A DNA stretch of 21,583 nt, taken from IMG/VR virus record IMGVR_UViG_3300006917_000175, positions 1-21,583 of that record; one strand, written 5' to 3'. Of this stretch, positions 15,296-20,656 are shown in pieces. The position numbers were made by a program, and so were the translations under genes. The notes below the pieces were generated by a model. It saw nothing but the letters and a program-made list of their open reading frames with translations. It did no database searches and was not told the DNA's origin. Within the stretch, counting starts at the first letter, position 1. Each line of letters begins with the position of its first letter. Origin of the DNA: a virus.

Positions 15296-15794
15296 AGTAA
15301 AGGATAGCATTCCTGATCATGCTAAAGATATCAGATTGAATCTTGATGCAGTTATGAATAGATCAGGTCTTGATGAAATTGATGCACATGCTTGTGCTTT
15401 TGCGGCAGCGATTGCAGCCAGCAATGGTGAACTTGCATATGAAATTTCAATGGATGGCCCACTTATGGGGTCTACTGAACGTGAGGCTGCAAAGACTGCG
15501 GCGGCACTTATGGGTATGAATAATATCTATTATCCATTCGTAGAAATGACAGGTGATGCAGACCTTAAGGGTTTACCACCCGGATTGCGTATGAATGCAT
15601 ATGCAACACACGGCGGGGTATCAAAGAAAAAGTTTGAGATGTATGCATTGGCTGCTAGTATTGTCGGTAAGTGCCATTTTTGTGTAAGGAACCACTATGA
15701 CACATTAAAGAAAGAAGGCATGACGGTGCAGGAGTTGCAGGCTGTGGGGAAAATCGCGGCTGTTGTTGCGGCTATCGGTAAAGTGGCATTATAA
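15279..15794 (+). CDS. ahpD: AhpD-family alkylhydroperoxidase / AhpC reductase
   Basis: A 171-residue AhpD-like protein. The catalytic signature E-x11-C-x2-C-x3-H is intact: E120, C132-H-F-C135 and H139 (KCHFCVRNH). These are nearly the positions of Mycobacterium AhpD (E118, C130, C133, H137). AhpD uses a lipoyl-protein as electron source to reduce the AhpC tail cysteines. A longer frame begins at 15252, but a CAGGAG Shine-Dalgarno at 15266 selects the ATG at 15279, giving a 17-base overlap with terC. Its stop directly abuts the stop of the convergent methyltransferase gene, with no terminator-like sequence between them. Confidence 0.92.
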   Translation: MNWVDKVKDSIPDHAKDIRLNLDAVMNRSGLDEIDAHACAFAAAIAASNGELAYEISMDGPLMGSTEREAAKTAAALMGMNNIYYPFVEMTGDADLKGLPPGLRMNAYATHGGVSKKKFEMYALAASIVGKCHFCVRNHYDTLKKEGMTVQELQAVGKIAAVVAAIGKVAL

Positions 15795-16346
15795 TCAACG
15801 AACACCGATCAGCATAAATCTATTATATCCCCAATCTTCATAACCTATATGTTTGTCTCCAACAAACATATAATGAGAGAGGGGATATTTTTTTATCAGT
15901 TCTTCCAGTGAACTTGTTGAATTACTTACTTTCCAAATACCACCTGGTTCAGACACATCACTAGACTGAATGCACACTAACGTACCTTTAGGCACTCTAT
16001 AGAACCAAAGACTGTCCATGTGTTCTACACTACAATTTACAACAACGTGGTATCCGTTGAAATCAAATAGATTAGCATCAGCAGTTATGTTTTGTATCTT
16101 AGCATCACCACCAAGCATATAACCCTCACAGATTTTATCTGCAATAGGTTTTACTTCAGGATCAATATCTATACCCATTATGGATTGATACTTATTACTG
16201 TTTCGTGTTAACATCATGAAACCTAATAAGTTGTACCATGAACCTAAATTAGCAACGATTGCGTTTTGCGGTATATATGGTTCAAGTTGTTCGCATAACC
16301 AAAGTTTGCTTTGTGTTTGACCGTGTGATAATGCAAGATAATCCAT
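15795..16346 (-). CDS. Class I SAM-dependent methyltransferase-like protein
   Basis: A 183-residue protein with a Rossmann methyltransferase pattern. NAIVANLGSWYNLLGF near residue 28 is motif I (SAM loop, variant GxW). SIMGIDIDPE near residue 60 is motif II, with the acidic ribose ligand. DAKIQNITADANLF is a motif III-like segment. VVVNCSVEHMDSLWF near residue 100 is motif IV. No target-recognition domain is seen, so the substrate is unknown, and a nucleic acid or small molecule is equally possible. The only promoter is AATAAATA five bases before the ATG on the minus strand, with no Shine-Dalgarno. It is convergent with ahpD, stop against stop. Confidence 0.75.
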   Translation of the reverse strand: MDYLALSHGQTQSKLWLCEQLEPYIPQNAIVANLGSWYNLLGFMMLTRNSNKYQSIMGIDIDPEVKPIADKICEGYMLGGDAKIQNITADANLFDFNGYHVVVNCSVEHMDSLWFYRVPKGTLVCIQSSDVSEPGGIWKVSNSTSSLEELIKKYPLSHYMFVGDKHIGYEDWGYNRFMLIGVR

Positions 16347-16351
16347 AGCAA

Positions 16352-16359
16352 TATTTATT
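16352..16359 (-). promoter_or_regulatory. Late-type promoter box fused to start codon (leaderless)
   Basis: On the minus strand AATAAATA (7 of 8 to consensus) is followed by TTGCT and ATG at 16346. Same five-base geometry as four other genes here. Confidence 0.65.
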
Positions 16360-16372
16360 GGGTAAATAGAGG

Positions 16373-16401
16373 TTGACTAAATAAATCAGTTGATGTATAC
16401 T
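16373..16401 (+). promoter_or_regulatory. Sigma70-type promoter
   Basis: TTGACT (16373-16378), a 17-base spacer, and TATACT (16396-16401) give a near-consensus host promoter, divergent from the methyltransferase. Expected start is near 16408, immediately at the hairpin that follows. Confidence 0.65.
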
Positions 16402-16404
16402 AAT

Positions 16405-16444
16405 AAAAATCGTAAAAAAGCATATGTTTTTATATGATTTTTTT
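16405..16444 (+). terminator. AT-rich hairpin with T run, just after a promoter
   Basis: AAAAATC (16405-16411) pairs with GATTTTT (16436-16442), and TAAAAA (16413-16418) with TTTTTA (16427-16432), followed by Ts to 16444. It looks like an AT-rich bidirectional terminator or a 5' structure; it would end transcripts from the promoter at 16373 after about 36 bases. Confidence 0.4.
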
Positions 16445-16451
16445 AACCAGG

Positions 16452-16459
16452 ACTAAATA
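16452..16459 (+). promoter_or_regulatory. Late-type promoter box
   Basis: ACTAAATA in the intergenic region, eight bases before the ATG of a 45-codon frame; expected start near 16465. The transcript would run to the terminator at 16630-16669, about 200 bases. Confidence 0.45.
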
Positions 16460-16467
16460 AAAACACT

Positions 16468-16605
16468 ATGAAAAACTTAACTTGTAATATGCTCAAACAT
16501 CAGTGGTTATGGTCTATAACAGCCATGGATACCTTTGCGCCAGTATATCCAACAAGTATTTGCGGCTCAGAGGACAACCAAAGAGGTAGCCCGGGGAGCA
16601 GATAA
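16468..16605 (+). CDS. Possible 45-residue small protein
   Basis: A short frame starting MKNLTCNMLKHQWLWSI and ending GSPGSR. It has two cysteines in the first third, an aromatic cluster (HQWLW) and a hydrophilic end. It has no Shine-Dalgarno and lies eight bases after a late-type box. The same interval could instead be the body of a non-coding RNA, because it holds short hairpins (GTTAT/ATAAC, GGCT/AGCC) and leads to a strong terminator. Coding potential is uncertain. Confidence 0.25.
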   Translation: MKNLTCNMLKHQWLWSITAMDTFAPVYPTSICGSEDNQRGSPGSR

Positions 16606-16629
16606 AGTCTACATAGTAAAGATTTATCG

Positions 16630-16669
16630 AACCCCTGGGAAACTAAAAAGTCCCAGGGGTTTTAGTTTT
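16630..16669 (+). terminator. Strong intrinsic terminator
   Basis: CCCCTGGGA (16632-16640), a 10-base A-rich loop, TCCCAGGGG (16651-16659), then TTTTAGTTTT. The flanking AA/TT extends the stem to 11 bp. It is the best free-standing terminator in the window and closes the short transcription unit from 16373 or 16452. Confidence 0.88.
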
Positions 16670-16683
16670 ATGAATAGGAAAAG

Positions 16684-16851
16684 ATGAAGGTTGACAATAA
16701 AGACACAGATATGTTAGAATCTAAAGCCGATAGAGAAAATGAAATTGACATTCATTATTTGTCGGAAGAAGATTTAGCAAAGTTGATTGAACAAAAAATC
16801 AATAGAGCAAAAATCTATCATGAGGCGTTATTGAAGTTTAACGTAGTATGA
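16684..16851 (+). CDS. 55-residue small acidic/helical protein
   Basis: A short frame with an AGGAA ribosome-binding site at 16676, just downstream of the strong terminator. The product is hydrophilic: an acidic N-terminal half (MKVDNKDTDMLESKADRENE) and an amphipathic helix (about residues 27-50, SEEDLAKLIEQKINRAKIYHE). No family is recognised. The helical pattern and ribosome-binding site favour a real small phage protein. It is followed directly by the structured GC-richer region. Confidence 0.5.
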   Translation: MKVDNKDTDMLESKADRENEIDIHYLSEEDLAKLIEQKINRAKIYHEALLKFNVV

Positions 16852-16852
16852 T

Positions 16853-17077
16853 AGGAGCGTGACAAGGCAACGAGGGCCGGCACACAACGCTATATAAAAT
16901 GTGACGAACGGGCGGACAGGATACATGAATGTCATGGCGATAACGTGACGAGTAAGACTCCTGGTCAGGGTATCGACCCTGACATAGCGTAGAAATACGC
17001 TATTCTATAATACATTGACGAAATACGCCCACGCCCTACGACGGTATGACAAGCACTCAGTGTGTTATAGAATAGCG
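16853..17077 (+). ncRNA. Candidate structured RNA between small gene and speD
   Basis: About 225 bases with no reasonable reading frame, visibly richer in G+C than the neighbourhood. It holds hairpin A (GTCAGGGT-ATCG-ACCCTGAC, 16964-16983) and hairpin B (ATAGCGTA-GAAA-TACGCTAT, 16984-17003, a GNRA tetraloop). Stem C pairs 16998-17014 with 17061-17077: 17 bp with one G-T pair. Stem C uses the 3' strand of hairpin B, so B and C exclude each other. AGGAG (16853) can pair with CTCCT (16958), closing a larger domain. T4 carries stable RNAs C and D of unknown function near its tRNA genes; this may be analogous. No known RNA family was recognised. Confidence 0.4.
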
Positions 17078-17103
17078 TTATTATTATGAATATTGCTTTT
17101 TAT

Positions 17104-17111
17104 CATAAATA
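17104..17111 (+). promoter_or_regulatory. Late-type promoter of the SpeD-family gene
   Basis: CATAAATA, 7 of 8 to consensus. Expected start near 17117 gives a 24-base leader with CGAGGA as Shine-Dalgarno before the ATG at 17141. Confidence 0.55.
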
Positions 17112-17140
17112 ACTTTCACAACCAACGAGGAATTACGTTA

Positions 17141-17515
17141 ATGGCAATAGTACATAAACATTTGATTGTAAGGGCAGAAGTCGAGAATCCACCGGTAAAC
17201 GAGGATTTTGTTAGGTCATGGATGGCCAATTTGATTGATGCTATTGGTATGAAGGTTCTTATGGGACCTTTTGCTAAGTATCTAGATGTGTTAGGTAATC
17301 GCGGCATAACAACAGTTGCGATTATTGAAACAAGTCATATTGCTATGCATGTATGGGACGAGGATAATCCTAGTCTTATACAGTTAGACGTATACACTTG
17401 CGGTCCACTAGATGTTAACATTGTAGTAGAACAAATCAAACAATTTAAGCCTGTCAAAGTAGAAATGAAATACCTTGATAGAGAGAATGGACTCACAGAG
17501 TTACCTGTGAATTGA
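17141..17515 (+). CDS. speD: SpeD-family pyruvoyl decarboxylase (AdoMet decarboxylase-like)
   Basis: A 124-residue member of the bacterial AdoMet decarboxylase family, proenzymes that self-cleave before a serine to form a pyruvoyl group. ETSHIAMHVWDE (E63-T64-S65-H66, with H70) corresponds to the cleavage region, and LDVYTCGP carries the conserved cysteine C87. In canonical SpeD the cut is between Glu and Ser (ESH); here a threonine lies directly before the serine (TSH), so processing or substrate may differ. Some SpeD relatives decarboxylate arginine or ornithine instead of AdoMet, so polyamine synthesis is likely but the substrate is open. An upstream frame extension to 17093 lacks a ribosome-binding site; GAGG at 17127 selects 17141. 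It precedes the tRNA cluster. Confidence 0.8.
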   Translation: MAIVHKHLIVRAEVENPPVNEDFVRSWMANLIDAIGMKVLMGPFAKYLDVLGNRGITTVAIIETSHIAMHVWDEDNPSLIQLDVYTCGPLDVNIVVEQIKQFKPVKVEMKYLDRENGLTELPVN

Positions 17516-17522
17516 AATTCTG

Positions 17523-17542
17523 CCCCCCAATATATTGGGGGG
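17523..17542. repeat. Perfect 20-bp palindrome spanning a tRNA 5' end
   Basis: CCCCCCAATATATTGGGGGG is fully palindromic. Its right third (TGGGGGG, 17536-17542) is the 5' acceptor strand of tRNA-Gln, and its left part copies the tRNA's 3' acceptor strand CCCCCCA (17599-17605). The leader can therefore compete with the mature acceptor stem. Confidence 0.85.
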
Positions 17543-17609
17543 TCATCTAGTGGTAGGATAGCGGACTTTGACTCCGTTCACCTTGGTTCGAATCCAAGCC
17601 CCCCAGCCA
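17536..17609 (+). tRNA. tRNA-Gln (anticodon TTG), first copy
   Basis: Acceptor TGGGGGG/CCCCCCA, anticodon loop CTTTGAC with TTG at 17568-17570, T-loop TTCGAAT, discriminator G and encoded CCA. Its 5' leader forms a palindrome with the acceptor strand. It diverges strongly from the second Gln tRNA at 20567. Confidence 0.93.
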
Positions 17610-17614
17610 CTTTT

Positions 17615-17690
17615 GCTGATGTGGCACAGTCGGTAGCGCACATCCTTGGTAAGGATGAGGTCACCAGTTCGATCCTGGTCATCAGCACCA
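17615..17690 (+). tRNA. tRNA-Thr (anticodon GGT)
   Basis: Acceptor GCTGATG/CATCAGC, anticodon arm CATCC-TTGGTAA-GGATG with anticodon GGT, T-loop TTCGATC and encoded CCA. It follows tRNA-Gln after five bases. Confidence 0.95.
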
Positions 17691-17691
17691 T

Positions 17692-17720
17692 TTGACAAAT
17701 ATTCTATTTCAGTATAGAAT
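17692..17720 (+). promoter_or_regulatory. Sigma70-type promoter inside the tRNA cluster, with overlapping inverted repeat
   Basis: TTGACA (17692-17697), 17-base spacer, TAGAAT (17715-17720). A perfect 9-bp inverted repeat ATATTCTAT/ATAGAATAT (17699-17707 and 17714-17722) covers spacer and -10, which looks like an operator or simply a hairpin. Confidence 0.7.
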
Positions 17721-17727
17721 ATGCACT

Positions 17728-17804
17728 AGGTCGTTAACTCAGTGGACTAGAGTGCTTGGCTTCGAACCAAGAAGTCGGGGGTTCGAATCCCTCACGACCT
17801 GCCA
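17728..17804 (+). tRNA. tRNA-Arg (anticodon TCG)
   Basis: Acceptor AGGTCGT/ACGACCT, anticodon arm CTTGG-CTTCGAA-CCAAG with anticodon TCG reading CGA, T-loop TTCGAAT and encoded CCA. First gene after the internal promoter. Confidence 0.94.
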
Positions 17805-17811
17805 AGATTAT

Positions 17812-17888
17812 GCGCCCTTAGTTCAGTGGATTAGAATGCAACGCTACGAACGTTGAGGTCGGAGGTTCAATTCCTTCAGGGCGTGCCA
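17812..17888 (+). tRNA. tRNA-Arg (anticodon ACG)
   Basis: Acceptor GCGCCCT/AGGGCGT (end pair G-T), anticodon arm CAACG-CTACGAA-CGTTG with anticodon ACG, T-loop TTCAATT and encoded CCA. Its wobble A would need host TadA to become inosine. Confidence 0.93.
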
Positions 17889-17894
17889 ATCAAT

Positions 17895-17970
17895 GGTGAC
17901 TATCGCCAAGTGGTAAGGCCTCGGATTGTGATTCCGATATACGTGAGTTCGATCCTCACTAGTCACCCCA
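17895..17970 (+). tRNA. tRNA-His (anticodon GTG)
   Basis: Anticodon arm TCGGA-TTGTGAT-TCCGA with anticodon GTG. The extra 5' G (17895, G-1) faces C73, the identity pair of bacterial tRNA-His, and acceptor GTGACTA pairs with TAGTCAC. CCA is encoded. Confidence 0.94.
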
Positions 17971-17971
17971 A

Positions 17972-18047
<76 letters not shown>

Positions 18048-18059
18048 TACAATTTAAAC

Positions 18060-18136
18060 GCCCCGGTGACGGAATTGGCATACGTGTCGGTCTTAGAAGC
18101 CGAATTTTAGGGGTTCGACTCCCCTCTGGGGCACCA
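18060..18136 (+). tRNA. tRNA-Leu (anticodon TAG) with a short variable loop
   Basis: Acceptor GCCCCGG/CTGGGGC, discriminator A and encoded CCA, D-arm GGAATTGGCATACG typical of tRNA-Leu, anticodon arm TCGGT-CTTAGAA-GCCGA with anticodon TAG reading CUA. Between anticodon and T stems there are only five bases (ATTTT) where bacterial tRNA-Leu normally has a long class II variable arm; total 77 bases. Confidence 0.9.
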
Positions 18137-18139
18137 TTT

Positions 18140-18214
18140 GGGCTGTTAGTGATAATGGGAGCACGGGGCCTTTGCACGGCTCAGGTAAGAGTTCGATTCT
18201 CTTACGGTCCACCA
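18140..18214 (+). tRNA. tRNA-Ala (anticodon TGC)
   Basis: Acceptor GGGCTGT/ACGGTCC includes the alanine identity pair G3-U70 and A73. Anticodon loop TTTGCAC with TGC, D stem GTG/CAC, T-loop TTCGATT, encoded CCA. Last tRNA of the main cluster; the SGNH-gene promoter starts eight bases later. Confidence 0.88.
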
Positions 18215-18221
18215 AATTCAT

Positions 18222-18229
18222 AATAAATA
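18222..18229 (+). promoter_or_regulatory. Late-type promoter box fused to start codon (leaderless)
   Basis: AATAAATA followed by TTTTT and ATG at 18235. No Shine-Dalgarno is present between the tRNA-Ala gene and this start. Confidence 0.65.
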
Positions 18230-18234
18230 TTTTT

Positions 18235-18984
18235 ATGAATAGATTATATGTTGCAGGTGATAGTTTTGCTAGCCTAGTAGAGGATCAAAAGATAGGTAAC
18301 AGTTGGTCAGAAATATTGGCTGATATGTTTAACCTTGAGTTGGTAAACATTGCTAGGCCCGGCGCATCAAATTTTTCTATTGCACTTCAAGTTGATTGGA
18401 TTGCACAAAACGTAGATAATACTGATTTTACTATAGTCTTTTTAACAGACCATAGTCGCAAAACTATTGTAGATTTGGATGTGCCAAAAGAAAATAAGTC
18501 ACATCCTGTTGAGTATCATTCAAAGTATAAAACTCAAAGACCAGTGTCTCACTTAAATTTAAGTGAGGTACCTAGATTGAAACCATTGACTTTCTTTAAC
18601 AGTAAAGGCAAAGATAAGAATTATTTTAGAGATTGGTTTGATTTAGAAATGCAACAAGTAGAAGATAGATTAGTTCTGATTGGTGCATTGTCTCTTCTAA
18701 ATCAAAGAACAAATAAGTTTATTGCATGCAAAGGTGGTTATGGTAAAGAATTTTCTCTATCGCCTTATGCTGTACCCTATCCAAGTTCTACCTCTAGACC
18801 AAAAAGAGATAGTTATACAGATGATATAACGAATAGTACATTGTGTTTATCACCTAATCAATTTGTTGAGTTGACCGGGGATATGATGTTAGGATGGAGT
18901 GAACGTACTGACTATATCAATCACTTAGATGACATGACACATAAAAAAGTAGCGTCATACTTAAGAAAGTATATTAGAATCTAA
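18235..18984 (+). CDS. SGNH/GDSL-hydrolase-like protein
   Basis: A 249-residue protein. GDSFAS at residues 8-13 is the block I nucleophile motif (GDS). NIARPGASNFSIALQV near residue 38 fits block II with its glycine. IVFLTDHSRK near residue 69 takes the place of block III. NHLDDMTHKKVASYL near the C-terminus matches block V, DxxH, with the catalytic Asp-His. SGNH enzymes are esterases or deacetylases acting on lipids and sugars; the substrate here is unknown. The start is chosen because AATAAATA lies five bases before it. It is convergent with the FkbH-like gene and overlaps its 3' end by 24 bases. Confidence 0.72.
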   Translation: MNRLYVAGDSFASLVEDQKIGNSWSEILADMFNLELVNIARPGASNFSIALQVDWIAQNVDNTDFTIVFLTDHSRKTIVDLDVPKENKSHPVEYHSKYKTQRPVSHLNLSEVPRLKPLTFFNSKGKDKNYFRDWFDLEMQQVEDRLVLIGALSLLNQRTNKFIACKGGYGKEFSLSPYAVPYPSSTSRPKRDSYTDDITNSTLCLSPNQFVELTGDMMLGWSERTDYINHLDDMTHKKVASYLRKYIRI

Positions 18985-20505
18985 CCATTCATCTATTTGT
19001 TTGGTTATATCATGCATAGTTTTTCTACTATATTTTCTTATACCTTCAATATCTTGTATGTTGAGAAAGTTTACAGGGTGCTTGTCATCTAGTACAGTTT
19101 CGTTAGGCATATAGATAATATCTATATTTGGATTAGACAAGTTAGTCCAGGCATCATATAGGTATTGATATCTAATATCACTATCAAACTCTACTGACTT
19201 ACTAGGTAATATAATTAATGCTTTTCTATTAGTATCGTTGATGCACTTAGAAAAGTTATTAACAACGTTGTTGAAATATGTTTCAGTATGGTTCGATTCT
19301 ATGTTCCAGTAATTTGTATTAGAGAACACAAATTCTAAGTATGCGGCAAACACTATAAGATTAGGATATCCATCTATATTGATAAGACCATGATATAGTC
19401 TATCAGTTTGAAATGTTAAATTATCCTTATACCATATTTCTGTTTCTATATTGTGTATGTGTTTACTATATGAAGTATATGCAGGACTCAAGCAATTGGC
19501 TAATATAATTGCTTTACTGTTACCTGTTACAAGACTTTCTTTTTCTAAGATATAATCTTTTACTTCTTGGTAACTGTGTAGGGTAATGAAGTCACTATCA
19601 AGATTTTGTATTCTATCACTAACATTTAGCAATACGGGATACTGTTGTTTTAGATACTCTAAACATTTGTTTTCTATATGCATGTTAATAACTCTGCAAC
19701 TAAAAACAAAGTTTACTATATTACCAATATCGGTATGTTTATCACCTTTGGTTTCTATAGAAATGAATCCTATCAGTCCATAATATCCATATTTGTCCCA
19801 AGCAAATACTGAATAACTGGATACATCATTTCTAAGTATATAAGTGTTAGCACTTGATGGTATAACTAGTTTACCATTTTTATATTTGGTTTCTTTACTA
19901 TACTGAGTATTATCAAATATAGTTTTAGAATAGTTCAATTGATTAGAACGATTAACTAATTCTTCAATACGATTTTGAAATGATATGTTATCATATCGTT
20001 CAACAATTGCTATATGTATGTCTGAATCTTTTAAAAAGGAGATGTTGTCCTTATTAGATTTGACTATGTGCTTTTGTTCTAATATTTTATAAAAGTTAGT
20101 ACGAGATTTACCTATAGGTAAATCTACGTTATTAATAAACGTAAAAGGATTATTGTAAGTTGTTAAGTTTGGACAATAGAATGTTGCCTCATTGGTGTTG
20201 ATAATATTATCATCAATGAATACTACATCAACATCCCTTAGTTGACAATTTTCAATAATTTGTTTTACTCTGTGACCTTTGGGTTCTAGATTAATACTAG
20301 GAAAAACAAATAGGTCCCATATGTCTGATAGATGTTTTCTAACAGAATGTAAGTTATTGATAGAGCATATCGAATGGATTATGCCAAATTTTTCAGACTG
20401 TTGTATGAAAGCAACAATATTTGGGTCTAGAGTAGTCTCACCGCCTTCGGTTATACTACCCTTCCAGAGTACACCGTCAATATCCCAGATGATAAGTTTA
20501 ACCAT
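18961..20505 (-). CDS. FkbH-like HAD-superfamily protein with unknown C-terminal domain
   Basis: A 514-residue protein. MVKLIIWDIDGVLWKGSI is HAD motif I in the FkbH/HAD-IIIC form (DxDxxLW.G). SICSINN is motif II, with PKGHRVKQI and VVFIDDN as the later motifs. Residues about 180-300 resemble the FkbH acyltransferase-like (GNAT) half, with VNRSNQLNYSKT replacing the usual TNQFN motif. FkbH-type enzymes load a glyceryl unit from bisphosphoglycerate onto a carrier protein; no carrier gene is visible. Residues about 330-514 are unassigned; the strand-turn AIILANCLSPAY could be an SGNH-like domain. A frame extension to 20535 is rejected because the HAD motif starts at once from 20505, where TATAAATA lies five bases upstream. 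Confidence 0.75.
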   Translation of the reverse strand: MVKLIIWDIDGVLWKGSITEGGETTLDPNIVAFIQQSEKFGIIHSICSINNLHSVRKHLSDIWDLFVFPSINLEPKGHRVKQIIENCQLRDVDVVFIDDNIINTNEATFYCPNLTTYNNPFTFINNVDLPIGKSRTNFYKILEQKHIVKSNKDNISFLKDSDIHIAIVERYDNISFQNRIEELVNRSNQLNYSKTIFDNTQYSKETKYKNGKLVIPSSANTYILRNDVSSYSVFAWDKYGYYGLIGFISIETKGDKHTDIGNIVNFVFSCRVINMHIENKCLEYLKQQYPVLLNVSDRIQNLDSDFITLHSYQEVKDYILEKESLVTGNSKAIILANCLSPAYTSYSKHIHNIETEIWYKDNLTFQTDRLYHGLINIDGYPNLIVFAAYLEFVFSNTNYWNIESNHTETYFNNVVNNFSKCINDTNRKALIILPSKSVEFDSDIRYQYLYDAWTNLSNPNIDIIYMPNETVLDDKHPVNFLNIQDIEGIRKYSRKTMHDITKQIDEWLDSNILS

Positions 20506-20510
20506 GTAAA

Positions 20511-20518
20511 TATTTATA
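20511..20518 (-). promoter_or_regulatory. Perfect late promoter box fused to start codon (leaderless)
   Basis: On the minus strand TATAAATA, a perfect consensus, is followed by TTTAC and ATG at 20505. It is divergent from the sigma70-type promoter at 20529. Confidence 0.75.
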
Positions 20519-20528
20519 TCTATGGGTA

Positions 20529-20557
20529 TTGACAATAAAACTAAAATTTAGTAGAAT
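20529..20557 (+). promoter_or_regulatory. Sigma70-type promoter of the second tRNA-Gln
   Basis: TTGACA (20529-20534), 17-base spacer, TAGAAT (20552-20557), identical hexamers and spacing to the promoter at 17692. Expected start is within a few bases of the tRNA 5' end at 20567. Confidence 0.75.
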
Positions 20558-20566
20558 AGATTTAAT

Positions 20567-20641
20567 TGGGGATTCGCCAAGCGGTAAGGCATCGGATTTT
20601 GATTCCGACATTCCCAGGTTCGATCCCTGGATCCCCAGCCA
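20567..20641 (+). tRNA. tRNA-Gln (anticodon TTG), second copy
   Basis: Acceptor TGGGGAT/ATCCCCA, anticodon arm TCGGA-TTTTGAT-TCCGA with TTG, T-loop TTCGATC, discriminator G and encoded CCA. It resembles bacterial tRNA-Gln more closely than the first copy does. Confidence 0.95.
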
Positions 20642-20656
20642 TAGAAGGAGATTATC

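Noticed and set aside
16363-16384. Plus-strand TAAATA cores at 16363 and 16379 as further late promoters
   Set aside because: The hexamer is frequent in AT-rich DNA; these have no gene start at a suitable distance, and the second overlaps the spacer of the sigma70-type promoter.
16468-17092. CRISPR array or tmRNA in the long intergenic region
   Set aside because: There are no regularly spaced direct repeats, no tRNA-like ends with a tag frame, and the hairpins are all different.
18060-18136. tRNA with anticodon TAG as a stop-codon suppressor
   Set aside because: Anticodon UAG reads the leucine codon CUA; suppression of UAG stops would need anticodon CUA.
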